NCBI RefSeq assembly: GCF_030551755.1
Contig: NZ_JAUPEC010000001.1
Span: 248,001-312,000, forward strand
DNA: 64,000 bases
Reading direction: 5' to 3'
Source of the DNA: Pseudocolwellia sp. AS88
Lineage (GTDB): Bacteria; Pseudomonadota; Gammaproteobacteria; Enterobacterales; Alteromonadaceae
Shown: in pieces, positions 25,872 through 34,353 of the stretch
How positions within the stretch are numbered: position 1 is the first letter of the stretch
Layout: the number at the start of each line of letters is the position of its first letter
The notes under the pieces: model-generated
Databases searched by the model: none
Told to the model about the DNA's origin: nothing
What the model saw: only the letters and a program-made list of their open reading frames with translations
Made by a program: the position numbers and the translations under genes

Positions 25872-25920
25872 CCTAACACTAACACTAACACTAACCCTAA
25901 CCAGAGCAGGTGTAGTTAGG
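25872..25920. repeat. Short CTAACA/CTAACC hexamer tract with hairpin
   Basis: From 25872 a run of hexamers reads CCTAACA-CTAACA-CTAACA-CTAACC-CTAACC, followed by a 13-base spacer and GTTAGGG, which can pair with the last CCCTAAC. The complementary strand resembles a TTAGGG-type telomere repeat, but it is only five units long. It lies in the 413-base gap between the TonB receptor terminator and cdd. It could be a slippage-prone tract with no function. Confidence 0.6.
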
Positions 25921-26113
25921 GCTTATTGTTTATTTTTGGTTGTTTGATTAAAACCTTATTTCTTTATTTAAGCGTTATAAATAAAGAAAAACATAAGCTT
26001 GTTTTAATGATATGGTTATATGTGTAACCTAACTCTAGTAAGGCTTATAGCAAGTTTGGTTTATTAATTAGTCTTTGGTTAAATAAAAAGCTAGCACTTA
26101 TTTTTTATTTAAA

Positions 26114-26138
26114 TATAATAAGTTGACTAAATGGTCAA
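26114..26138 (+). promoter_or_regulatory. cdd-deoA promoter -10 element and overlapping RutR-like operator
   Basis: TATAAT at 26114-26119 is a consensus -10 box. Four bases later, TTGACTAAATGGTCAA (26123-26138) matches 13 of the 14 fixed bases of the E. coli RutR operator and covers the expected transcription start. The operator ends 17 bases before the cdd ATG. A bound repressor would block initiation, so inducible control of cdd-deoA is predicted. Confidence 0.72.
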
Positions 26139-26155
26139 ATAAATAAGGAGCGGTC

Positions 26156-26572
26156 ATGTCACAAATACCCGAATATTGGACGCAACAGGTTGTAGCAGCA
26201 AAAGATGCTTATGCTTTAGCTTATGCTCCATATAGTCAATTTCATGTTGGTGCTGCAGCATTAACAGAATCAGGAAAGGTTGTTAATGGATGTAATGTTG
26301 AAAATGCATCTTATGGCTTAACTGTATGCGCAGAGCGTAATTGTATTGCTAATGCCGTTATTCAAGGCGAGCAAAATATAAAATCAATAGTTGTTTATAC
26401 CGAACAAGAAAAATTAACACCGCCATGTGGCGCGTGTAGACAAGTTATTGCTGAATTTCTACCTCAAGAAGCCGAGGTAATGTCTACCAATCATTTAGGT
26501 GATTATCAGTTGTGGAGCGTTGCAGAGTTATTACCCGACGCTTTTACACCTAAAAGTTTATTAGACATTTAA
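26156..26572 (+). CDS. cdd: Cytidine deaminase (small tetrameric type)
   Basis: Converts cytidine and deoxycytidine to uridine and deoxyuridine. At 138 residues it belongs to the homotetrameric class (about 130 residues), unlike the 294-residue dimeric E. coli enzyme. The active site is complete: NVENASYG for ribose binding, zinc ligand and proton shuttle in CAERN (Cys58, Glu60), and the second zinc pair in PPCGACRQ (Cys91, Cys94). A strong ribosome-binding site (AAGGAG) precedes the ATG. It is 45 bases upstream of deoA in one operon and directly downstream of a RutR-like operator. Confidence 0.95.
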   Translation: MSQIPEYWTQQVVAAKDAYALAYAPYSQFHVGAAALTESGKVVNGCNVENASYGLTVCAERNCIANAVIQGEQNIKSIVVYTEQEKLTPPCGACRQVIAEFLPQEAEVMSTNHLGDYQLWSVAELLPDAFTPKSLLDI

Positions 26573-26617
26573 TTTAATTGGCTTCGTCCAATAATAATAA
26601 AAGATTAAGGAAAACAT

Positions 26618-27931
26618 ATGTTATTACCACAAGAGATTATTAGAACAAAACGCGATGGTTTGATTTTGTCTGAAGATAAAATTCAAGGCTTTGTTGATGG
26701 TTTAGTTAATGGAACTTTTAATGATGCACAAGTTGGTTCTATGGCAATGGCTATCTTTCAACAAGGTATGGCAATTGAAGAAGTTGTTGCTTTCACTAAA
26801 GCGATGATGAATTCGGGTGATGTTTTATCTTGGCCTGAACTTGATGGACCTGTAGTTGATAAACATTCAACAGGCGGAGTAGGCGATAAAGTTAGCTTTA
26901 TGCTTGCTGCAATAGTTGCAGCTTGTGGTGCCTATGTTCCTATGATTTCAGGACGAGGTTTAGGTCATACAGGCGGAACATCAGATAAGTTAGAAAGTAT
27001 AGCTGGCTTTAACGTTCAACCAAGTATTGCAGATTTTAAACGTATTGTTAAAGATGTAGGTGTCGCTATTATCTCTCAAACTGATAACTTAGCACCAGCA
27101 GATAAACGTTTGTACAGCATTAGAGATGTAACAGGTACAGTTGAGTCAATTCCTTTAATAACGGCTTCTATTTTATCTAAGAAGCTCTCAGCTGGTTTAG
27201 ATTCATTAGTGATGGATGTTAAAGTGGGTAATGGCGCTATGATGTCTGATATGTCAAAAGCTACCCAACTCGCACAAAGTATTGTAAACGTTGCTAATGG
27301 CGCAGGTGTACCAACACAAGCGATTATTACCGACATGAATCAAGTGCTAGGTACATCAGCGGGTAATGCGGTTGAAATGTATGAAACCGTTAAATACTTA
27401 ACAGGTAAACAAAGAGAGCCAAGATTACATGCGGTTGTAGTGGCATTAGCTACATCTATGTTAATCAGTGCTAAGGTTGCTGCGACTGAAGAAGAAGCAA
27501 AAACAAAGATTAACCATGCACTATCAAGTGGTGCAGCAGCAGAAATATTCTCTAAAATGATTGCTGCTTTAGGTGGTCCAAGCAACCTTATGGAAGCACC
27601 TTGGGAGTCAATGAATAAAGCCAAGGTGATTAAAGACGTTGTAGCTACACATTCAGGTTACATCTCAGCAATGCAAACACGCGATATTGGTATGTCGATT
27701 GTTGGTATGAAAGGTGGCAGAACAGCGAATGGTCAAATGATAGATCACACCGTTGGTTTTGATCGCATTTTACCTGTAGGTACTGTGATCAACAGAGGTG
27801 ACGTTGTTGCTAGAATTCATGCTGCGGATGAAGATCAAGCAGCTAAAGCGAGCCAAGAATACTTAACGGCTCTATCTATTAGTGAAAGTAAGCCTGAAGC
27901 TGTACCTGTAATTTATAAGATTATCGATTAG
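26618..27931 (+). CDS. deoA: Thymidine phosphorylase
   Basis: Splits thymidine and deoxyuridine with phosphate to free base and 2-deoxyribose 1-phosphate. It has 437 residues (E. coli 440). The family signature is seen in VDKHSTGGVGDKVSF, followed by SGRGLGHTGGTSDKLE and the Lys/Ser/Arg-containing ADKRLYSIRDVTGTVES segment. The C-terminal domain ends with the swapped hammerhead (VGFDRILPVGTVINRGDVVA). It is the second gene of the cdd-deoA unit and hands deoxyribose 1-phosphate to DeoB and DeoC encoded nearby. A strong terminator follows 45 bases after the stop. Confidence 0.96.
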   Translation: MLLPQEIIRTKRDGLILSEDKIQGFVDGLVNGTFNDAQVGSMAMAIFQQGMAIEEVVAFTKAMMNSGDVLSWPELDGPVVDKHSTGGVGDKVSFMLAAIVAACGAYVPMISGRGLGHTGGTSDKLESIAGFNVQPSIADFKRIVKDVGVAIISQTDNLAPADKRLYSIRDVTGTVESIPLITASILSKKLSAGLDSLVMDVKVGNGAMMSDMSKATQLAQSIVNVANGAGVPTQAIITDMNQVLGTSAGNAVEMYETVKYLTGKQREPRLHAVVVALATSMLISAKVAATEEEAKTKINHALSSGAAAEIFSKMIAALGGPSNLMEAPWESMNKAKVIKDVVATHSGYISAMQTRDIGMSIVGMKGGRTANGQMIDHTVGFDRILPVGTVINRGDVVARIHAADEDQAAKASQEYLTALSISESKPEAVPVIYKIID

Positions 27932-27975
27932 TTTTACCTATATCCTTTGCTACAAAGTAAAATCATATGAACGAG

Positions 27976-28001
27976 AAGGGCGCTAAATAGCGCCCTTTTT
28001 G
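27976..28001 (+). terminator. Terminator of cdd-deoA
   Basis: AAGGGCGCT-AAAT-AGCGCCCTT is a 9-base-pair GC-rich stem followed by TTTTTG. It stands out from the AT-rich surroundings and probably also slows transcripts arriving from the convergent upp gene. Confidence 0.92.
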
Positions 28002-28089
28002 TATCGGTTTTACTGAAATATAATTTAATCCAAACCAATTTAGCGAAAGCCAAGCAAGTGCTTGATCAAAATTACACGTTTACTTTAGG

Positions 28090-28716
28090 TTATAAAGTAC
28101 CAAAAATCTTATCACCGGCATCGCCTAAGCCAGGCAAGATGTAACCATTTTCGTTCAACTTGTCGTCGATTGCTCCAATAAATAAATCAACATCAGCATG
28201 ATTTTTTTGTAATAGCTCAATGCCTTCAGGTGCAGCTACTAAAAATATCGCTTTAATGTTTTTACAGCCAGACTTCTTTAAAAGTTCAATAGTTGCTAAT
28301 GCCGTACCGCCAGTCGCTAACATAGGATCGATAATGATAGCTGTACGCACATTAACGTCTGAAACTACATTTTCATAATAGCTTTCTGGTTGCAGTGTTA
28401 GCTCATTTCTTTGTAAACCCACAACACTTATTTTTGCACAAGGTAAGATGGTTAGTGCACCATCTAACATGCCTAAGCCAGCTCTTAAGATGGGAATTAG
28501 TGTCGGTTGTTTATCAGCAAGTAACGGTGTAGAAATATCACCAGACCAACAAGCAATTTCTTGATCAGCAAGAGCTAATTCAGTGGTTGCTTCCATGGTA
28601 AGCATGGTTGCTAATTCTCTAGTGAGCTCGCGGAAAGACTTTACTGAAATTGAATCTTTTCTTAATAAACTAATTTTGTGTTTAACAAGCGGATGTGTGC
28701 TTTCGAATATAGCCAT
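28090..28716 (-). CDS. upp: Uracil phosphoribosyltransferase
   Basis: Joins uracil to PRPP to make UMP, recovering the base released by uridine or thymidine phosphorolysis. It has 208 residues, the same as E. coli Upp. Visible are the N-terminal HPLVKHKISLLRK, the ILRAGLGMLDG segment, the PRPP-binding DPMLATGGTA motif and the C-terminal uracil-binding GYILPGLGDAGD. It is convergent with deoA and transcribed alone from the 554-base gap to its right. No RutR-like box is seen before it, so it may be constitutive or under other control. Confidence 0.96.
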   Translation of the reverse strand: MAIFESTHPLVKHKISLLRKDSISVKSFRELTRELATMLTMEATTELALADQEIACWSGDISTPLLADKQPTLIPILRAGLGMLDGALTILPCAKISVVGLQRNELTLQPESYYENVVSDVNVRTAIIIDPMLATGGTALATIELLKKSGCKNIKAIFLVAAPEGIELLQKNHADVDLFIGAIDDKLNENGYILPGLGDAGDKIFGTL

Positions 28717-28815
28717 GGTTAGCTGTGTCCTTGGTGAATTTATAAAGTATTAGGGTCTGTGTTTTTGTAGATATTTTAGCTTTAGATATAGCAGCTTGTG
28801 CTTAGAATGTACTTT

Positions 28816-29175
28816 TATACCAATTTGATCAATAAATTGTTCAACTTAGAGCTACATTAGCAGACTTAGAACAAACAACATTATTTAAACATAGTTATTC
28901 TATTTATCCGTAATTTTGTGCAGTTATCAGTTTGCTAATGAGCTCCCAAAGGCGAGTTTAAAAGGCTTGTTTACTTCGTTATTGATTTTGACAAGAGAGT
29001 AACCATTCTCGGCTTTGTCTCCTGAGTCGCTCTACCTCCACCATCCATGGTGTCGTCTTCAATCACTGCCTCGCCTACATGGATGTAGGTGCTTAGGTAC
29101 AGTCTGGAACTATGAACCTGTGCCTATAAACCTTTTAATTCTCGCTAAGTGGTCAATTAATCAACTTGGTATTAT
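28816..29175. repeat. MITE-like element with ATACCAA ends
   Basis: Imperfect terminal inverted repeats enclose about 360 bases: left ATACCAATTTGATCAATAA, right (reverse complement) AATACCAAGTTGATTAATT. The interior carries GC-richer sequence unlike the flanks and the palindrome CCTACATGGATGTAGG at 29074-29089. The short reading frame at 29015-29212 falls inside and has no protein-like features. It fills most of the 554-base gap between upp and tdk; the upp promoter must lie in the remaining part to its left. Confidence 0.62.
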
Positions 29176-29270
29176 AGATTACTCATCAAGATCAAAAGGT
29201 TTTCATCTCTAATAAAATATAACAGTGAACATTGAATACATCATTTTTTAAAGGGAGTGCTTATGGAATG

Positions 29271-29849
29271 TTAAGACCAAACCAGCGTTTTAAAATGAGC
29301 TCTACATAAAGGTTCGTATCGTTCATTACCACCAACTTCTACTTGCTCACCGTCTTTAACTGGGTTGCCATTTTCATCTAAACGTATAACAAAGTTAGCT
29401 TTACGACCACAATGACAAATTGTTTTTAGTTCAACTAATTTATCTGCCCATGCAAGTAAAGCTGCGCTGCCAGAAAATGTTTCACCTAAGAAATCTGTTC
29501 TTATACCGTAGGCAAGTACAGGAATATTTAAAGTGTCGACTATGTCGGTTAGCTGTTTTACTTGTTCTTTTGATAAAAATTGTGATTCATCTATTAGCAC
29601 ACAATCAATTTTTTTATTTTTGTGTTCAAGTTTAATTTCATCAAACAATTGCGTATCTTTCTCAAACAAATGAGCATCTGCGTGTAGTCCTATTCTGGAC
29701 GCTATTTTTCCTTCTTTAAACCTGTCATCAAGTTTAGCTGTATATAATAACGTGTTTAGATTACGTTCAGAATAGTTGTAAGCTGATTGCAATAGGTGAG
29801 TGGATTTACCTGCATTCATTGTTGAATAATAAAAATAAAGCTGTGCCAT
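29271..29849 (-). CDS. tdk: Thymidine kinase
   Basis: Phosphorylates thymidine and deoxyuridine with ATP in the cytoplasm. It has 192 residues, the usual length for bacterial type II TK. The P-loop is [12 protein letters not shown] near the N-terminus. The acidic catalytic DESQFL follows, then the lasso region with the structural zinc cysteines CHCGRKAN and CRAHF. It is the last gene of the udk-nupC-deoC-tdk unit, 43 bases after deoC. Pairing a salvage kinase with catabolic deoC in one operon lets the cell either use or burn imported deoxynucleosides. Confidence 0.95.
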   Translation of the reverse strand: MAQLYFYYSTMNAGKSTHLLQSAYNYSERNLNTLLYTAKLDDRFKEGKIASRIGLHADAHLFEKDTQLFDEIKLEHKNKKIDCVLIDESQFLSKEQVKQLTDIVDTLNIPVLAYGIRTDFLGETFSGSAALLAWADKLVELKTICHCGRKANFVIRLDENGNPVKDGEQVEVGGNERYEPLCRAHFKTLVWS

Positions 29850-29892
29850 GATACTGTTTACCTAAAAGAGTGTTATACCAAATAGGTATTAA

Positions 29893-30666
29893 TTAATATG
29901 CTGAAGCATCTGGCTTTTCTACATCTTGATCTAGAGTAATTAATAAGTTACCTAATAAGCTGCTTGCGCCAAATCTAAAGTGAGTTTTACTTAACCAAGA
30001 TGCACCTAAAATATCAAATACTAAGCTTAGGTAAACTTCTGCATCATTAACATCTTTAACACCACCAGCAGCTTTAAAGCCAACGTTAGGGTTTAACTCA
30101 TTAATAACATTTAACATGATTTTAGCCGCTTCAGGTGTTGCATTTACTGCAACTTTACCTGTAGAGGTTTTAATGAAATCAGCACCGGCATTAATCGATA
30201 TTTCGCTCGCTTGTTTAATAAGCTCTGGCGTGGCAAGTTCACCTGATTCAATAATTACTTTAAGTAAAACCTTTGAACCACAAGCTTCTTTACAGGCTTT
30301 AACTAATTCAAAACCAACATCAGCATTACCTGCAATTAAAGCTTTATATGGAAATACCACATCCACTTCATCTGCGCCTAAGCTTACTGCTTCACGTGTT
30401 TCACTTACCGCAGATTCGATATTGTCGTTGCCGTGAGGGAAGTTAGTTACCGTTGCAATTTTAATGTTAGGCGTGTTTTGCTTTGCTAATTGGGCTTTAG
30501 CTACTGGTATGTATTTAGGGTAAATACAAATCGCAGCTGTTTCACCAACAGACGATTTAGCTTGTTGACACAAAGCAATAATATCACTATCTACTTCATT
30601 GTTAGTTAATGTAGTTAAATCAATTAATGATAACGATAAGGCTGCAATTTCTTTTTTATCTGTCAT
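29893..30666 (-). CDS. deoC: Deoxyribose-phosphate aldolase
   Basis: Cleaves 2-deoxyribose 5-phosphate to glyceraldehyde 3-phosphate and acetaldehyde, the last step of deoxynucleoside catabolism. It has 257 residues (E. coli 259). The Schiff-base lysine is in the conserved [14 protein letters not shown] block, with a second lysine in [11 protein letters not shown]. The substrate pocket [15 protein letters not shown] is also conserved. It lies third in the udk-nupC-deoC-tdk operon, 54 bases after nupC. Its substrate is supplied by DeoB, encoded divergently across the shared operator region. Confidence 0.96.
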   Translation of the reverse strand: MTDKKEIAALSLSLIDLTTLTNNEVDSDIIALCQQAKSSVGETAAICIYPKYIPVAKAQLAKQNTPNIKIATVTNFPHGNDNIESAVSETREAVSLGADEVDVVFPYKALIAGNADVGFELVKACKEACGSKVLLKVIIESGELATPELIKQASEISINAGADFIKTSTGKVAVNATPEAAKIMLNVINELNPNVGFKAAGGVKDVNDAEVYLSLVFDILGASWLSKTHFRFGASSLLGNLLITLDQDVEKPDASAY

Positions 30667-30720
30667 GTTAATGTTTCTTAATTTTAAAATTATTTAGTTA
30701 ATTATTGTGAGGTTCAATCA

Positions 30721-31971
30721 TTACAAAGTAATGAAGATACCTGCAATAGCGGCGCTCATTAAGTTTGCAAGTGTTGCTGCAATCATTGCTTTTAAACCTA
30801 GTTTAGCTATGTCTGGTCTACGATTAGGCGCCATTGAACCAATACCACCCAATAAGATAGCGATAGACGATAAGTTAGCAAAACCACATAAAGCAAACGT
30901 TACAATCGCTTGAGTACCAACACTTAACGAATCTTTAACTTCAACAAAGTTTACGTAAGCAAAAAATTCATTTACAACAACTTTTTGTCCGATAAAACTA
31001 CCTGCTTGCAACATTTCATTGGCTGGAACACCTATAACGTAAGCGATAGGTGCAAAAATGTAACCTAACATCCATTCAATAGTGATGTGATCGTAACCAA
31101 AGAGTGAGCCAATACCGCCCATTATCATATTTAATAAGGCGATTAGCGCAATAAAGGCAAGAAGCATAGCGCCAACATTTACTGCTAATTTTAGGCCTGA
31201 TGTAGCACCTGTTGCTGCTGCATCTATAACATTTACAGGCTTTTCTTCTTCATCAACCTGCTCAATTTCATCATTATTACTTTCTCTGTTTAACTTTTCA
31301 GTTTCAGGAATAATGATTTTGGCCATTAATAAACCACCTGGTGCTGCCATGAAAGAAGCCGCAATTAAGTATTTAAGATCGATACCTAAACCAGCGTAAC
31401 CAGCCATTATACTACCAGCTACCGAGGCTAAACCACCTACCATAATAGCGAATAATTCAGATTGACTCATTTTTGAAATATAAGGACGAACAATAAGAGG
31501 GGCTTCAGTTTGACCAACGAAGATATTGGCAGTTGCAGATAGAGATTCTGATTTAGAGGTGTGTAAAAGTTTTTGTAAACCACCACCAATAATTCGTATC
31601 ACCCATTGCATAATACCTAGGTGATATAAAACAGCGATTAAAGAAGAGAAGAAAATAATAACGGGGAGAACACGGATAGCGAAAACAAAACCAACACCAT
31701 TAGCAAACATAGCATCGGTGCCTAAACCGCCAAAGAGGAAGTTGATACCGGCTTTGGCACTGTCTATAACTTGTTGTACGCCACTGGTTATTGAAACTAA
31801 AGCTTCTTTACCAAAAGGAATGTAGAGTACGAATGCACCTAAGAGCACTTGTAAACCAAAAGCAAAACCAACGGTTCTCCAATTAATTTTAGCTCTGTTA
31901 TGGGATAAAAATATTGCAACAGCGATGAGAAATACTATCCCAAAAATACCTTTAAATGCGCCAAGATCCAT
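30721..31971 (-). CDS. nupC: Concentrative nucleoside transporter (CNT/NupC family)
   Basis: Inner-membrane nucleoside symporter of 416 residues with about eight to ten hydrophobic segments plus re-entrant hairpins. Signature blocks are [14 protein letters not shown] (nucleoside-binding hairpin), the [12 protein letters not shown] segment, NEFFAYVNF and the final [17 protein letters not shown]. The length and motifs resemble Vibrio cholerae CNT, which is sodium-coupled. An acidic cytoplasmic loop (about residues 230-245) separates the two halves. It sits second in the udk-nupC-deoC-tdk operon, 28 bases after udk, and is the only clear cytoplasmic-membrane nucleoside importer in the window. 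Confidence 0.94.
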   Translation of the reverse strand: MDLGAFKGIFGIVFLIAVAIFLSHNRAKINWRTVGFAFGLQVLLGAFVLYIPFGKEALVSITSGVQQVIDSAKAGINFLFGGLGTDAMFANGVGFVFAIRVLPVIIFFSSLIAVLYHLGIMQWVIRIIGGGLQKLLHTSKSESLSATANIFVGQTEAPLIVRPYISKMSQSELFAIMVGGLASVAGSIMAGYAGLGIDLKYLIAASFMAAPGGLLMAKIIIPETEKLNRESNNDEIEQVDEEEKPVNVIDAAATGATSGLKLAVNVGAMLLAFIALIALLNMIMGGIGSLFGYDHITIEWMLGYIFAPIAYVIGVPANEMLQAGSFIGQKVVVNEFFAYVNFVEVKDSLSVGTQAIVTFALCGFANLSSIAILLGGIGSMAPNRRPDIAKLGLKAMIAATLANLMSAAIAGIFITL

Positions 31972-31999
31972 AAAATCCTCTACTTTTTATTGTTATTAA

Positions 32000-32641
32000 T
32001 TATTTATGACTTATTAATTGACGTATTTTTGCTTTAATTACTTCAATTGCCATTCTGTTTTTACCGCCACGAGTGATAACAATATCAGCCCAAAGTTTTG
32101 AAGGCTCGATAAATTGGTTATACATCGGACGTACGGTTTCTAAATATTGATTAGTGATTGATTCTATACTGCGTCCACGTTCTACAGTATCTCTCTTAAT
32201 TCTGCGAATTAAACAAATGTCGAGAGGTGTGTCCATATAAACTTTTATGTGGAATCTTTCACGTAATTCTGGGTTTGTCAGCAGTAAAATACCTTCAACT
32301 AGAATGATAGGGGTTGGGGAAACCGTTATAGTTTCTGCTGTTCTTGTATGAGTTTTATAGCAGTAAATAGGGCATTCAATACTTTTGTTTTCTACTAATT
32401 GATGAAGATGTTCACTCATCAGAGAATGTTCAAAAGCGTTAGGGTGATCGTAATTTGTTAACTCTCGTTCTTCCATCTTAAGATGGTCTTGAGCTTTGTA
32501 ATACGAATCTTCTTTAAGGATTGAAATACCTTCACGACCTAATTCAGGTAATAACTCTTTATAAATAGTTTGCGCAAATAATGTTTTGCCCGAAGCCGAT
32601 GCTCCGGCAATTGCTATAATTGTAGGTTTGTTTTGTATCAA
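32000..32641 (-). CDS. udk: Uridine kinase
   Basis: Phosphorylates uridine and cytidine to UMP and CMP. It has 213 residues, like E. coli Udk. The P-loop is IAGASASGKTLFA at the N-terminus. The family blocks LKEDSYYK, NYDHPNAFEHSL, ILVEGILLLTNPELR and IKRDTVERGRSIES follow. It is the first gene of the minus-strand operon udk-nupC-deoC-tdk. Its promoter region is shared with divergent deoB and contains a near-perfect RutR-like operator that overlaps the predicted -35 hexamer. Confidence 0.94.
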   Translation of the reverse strand: MIQNKPTIIAIAGASASGKTLFAQTIYKELLPELGREGISILKEDSYYKAQDHLKMEERELTNYDHPNAFEHSLMSEHLHQLVENKSIECPIYCYKTHTRTAETITVSPTPIILVEGILLLTNPELRERFHIKVYMDTPLDICLIRRIKRDTVERGRSIESITNQYLETVRPMYNQFIEPSKLWADIVITRGGKNRMAIEVIKAKIRQLISHK

Positions 32642-32831
32642 AACGGTGCCTTTAAGTATTCATTATGATGTTGATGTTATTAATAACATGGTGAGTTCTA
32701 TACTTGTCAACCAGTGAGTATAACAAACTGTTGTTATTAAAAAGAGTAATATTAGCCTAATAAAATGATTTCATATTTACATTTTGGTTATAAATATAAA
32801 TTTACCATGAAGCGCTATTAATCGTTATCTA

Positions 32832-32886
32832 TTTATATAAATTATCACATATTGACCAATTGGTCATGTTTAAACTAGTATATAAT
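32832..32886. promoter_or_regulatory. Divergent udk/deoB promoters sharing a RutR-like operator
   Basis: TTGACCAATTGGTCAT (32852-32867) matches 13 of 14 fixed bases of the RutR consensus, and its core TGACCAATTGGTCA is a perfect 14-base palindrome. Toward udk, TTGGTC (complement of 32854-32859) and TATAAA (complement of 32832-32837) have a 16-base spacer. Toward deoB, TTGGTC (32860-32865) and TATAAT (32881-32886) have a 15-base spacer. Both -35 hexamers lie inside the palindrome, so one bound dimer would block both directions. Confidence 0.72.
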
Positions 32887-33056
32887 GTAATTTATGTATG
32901 ATTATTCATTATTGGTAGTGATTTTTGATGTGATTTAATGCTTAATTAACTTGTCTTTATTATTTCGATTAAGAATATAAAATGGCACTTTAGTTAATGA
33001 TTGTTAATAATCCACTTACTATTATTTAACTGACTTTAGAATGACTGAGAAATAAA

Positions 33057-34274
33057 ATGGCAAGAGCAATAATATTTGTAATAGATAGTTTTGGTATTGG
33101 TCACGCACCCGATGCCGAAAAATTTGGTGATGTAAACGCAAATACATTTGCTAATTTATCTCAAGAATTTTTCGACCAAAAGAACACCGCGATTAATATT
33201 CCTAACTTTGCATCGCTAGGTTTAGTTAAAGCATGCGAGCAAGCTTCGGGAAGAAATTTCCCTTATATAGGTGGTGAGTCAACCAAAGGTGCTTACGCTT
33301 ACGCTGCTGAAATAAGTACGGGTAAAGACACGCCAAGTGGTCATTGGGAAATGATGGGTGTTCCTGTTTTATTTGATTGGACCTATTTTGATGCGCGTGA
33401 AAATAGCTTTCCTGCATCTTTAATCGAGACTATTAATACTGAAACAGGTTATAATGGCATGTTAGGTAATTGTCATGCTTCAGGCACCACTATTATAGCT
33501 GCATTAGGTGAAGAGCATATAAAGACTAATTTGCCAATTTGTTACACGTCTGCAGATAGTGTGTTTCAAGTAGCGGCTCACGAAGAGCATTTTGGTCTTG
33601 ATAATTTATACGCTTATTGTGAAAAAGTAAGAACTGTTCTTGATGAACACAACATTGGTCGTGTAATTGCGAGACCATTTGTTGGTGAGGACTCTGCTAG
33701 TTTTGTTCGTACAGGTAATCGTAGAGATTATTCTGTATTACCACCATCAAAAACAGTATTAGATAAACATACTGAAAACGGTGGTGAAGTGCACAGTGTA
33801 GGTAAAATAGCTGATATTTTTGCTCATCAAGGCATTAGCACAAATACTAAAGCGACAGGTATTCCTGCGTTAGTTGATGCAACAATTGATCATATTAATA
33901 CGGCCAAAGATAATAGCCTTATTTTTACCAACCTTGTAAATTTCGATCAAGACTTTGGACATAGACGAGATCCTGTAGGCTATGCTGAAGCTTTAGAATA
34001 TTTAGATAAACGTTTACCTGATATTTTTAATCAGTTAAATGATGACGATGTTTTGTTCTTTATTGCGGATCATGGTTGTGACCCAACTTGGCCTGGTAAT
34101 GATCATACACGTGAATATGTTCCTATTATTGCGTACCACAATAATATTGAATCGGTAAATCTAGGAGAAAGAACTACATTTGCAGATTTAGGACAAACAG
34201 TCGCAGAGCTATTTAATTTAGAGGCGATGGCGTACGGAACCAGTTTTTATAAAGAATTGAATTTAAAAAAATAA
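33057..34274 (+). CDS. deoB: Phosphopentomutase
   Basis: Interconverts ribose or deoxyribose 1- and 5-phosphates, linking nucleoside phosphorolysis to DeoC and the pentose phosphate pathway. It has 405 residues (E. coli 407). It is an alkaline-phosphatase-superfamily metalloenzyme: metal-binding IDSFGIGHAPD at the N-terminus, the catalytic Thr in STGKDTPSGHWEMMG, and the C-terminal metal sites NLVNFDQDFGHRRDP and FIADHGCDPTWPGNDHTRE. It is divergent from udk and shares the RutR-like operator region. The TonB receptor gene starts 79 bases after it with no terminator seen, so they may be one unit. Confidence 0.96.
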   Translation: MARAIIFVIDSFGIGHAPDAEKFGDVNANTFANLSQEFFDQKNTAINIPNFASLGLVKACEQASGRNFPYIGGESTKGAYAYAAEISTGKDTPSGHWEMMGVPVLFDWTYFDARENSFPASLIETINTETGYNGMLGNCHASGTTIIAALGEEHIKTNLPICYTSADSVFQVAAHEEHFGLDNLYAYCEKVRTVLDEHNIGRVIARPFVGEDSASFVRTGNRRDYSVLPPSKTVLDKHTENGGEVHSVGKIADIFAHQGISTNTKATGIPALVDATIDHINTAKDNSLIFTNLVNFDQDFGHRRDPVGYAEALEYLDKRLPDIFNQLNDDDVLFFIADHGCDPTWPGNDHTREYVPIIAYHNNIESVNLGERTTFADLGQTVAELFNLEAMAYGTSFYKELNLKK

Positions 34275-34353
34275 TAAATAATAAAAATTAATAATAACTA
34301 TATAAACTTTTGAAACATGAAGTATTTAAAAATATCACGAGAGGAAATATGTA

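Noticed and set aside
25872-25920. CRISPR or true telomeric repeat
   Set aside because: Units are six bases without spacers and only five are present; no cas gene or replicon end is near.
29015-29212. A 65-residue open frame between upp and tdk
   Set aside because: It lies inside a repeat element, lacks a ribosome-binding site and has no protein-like composition or motif.
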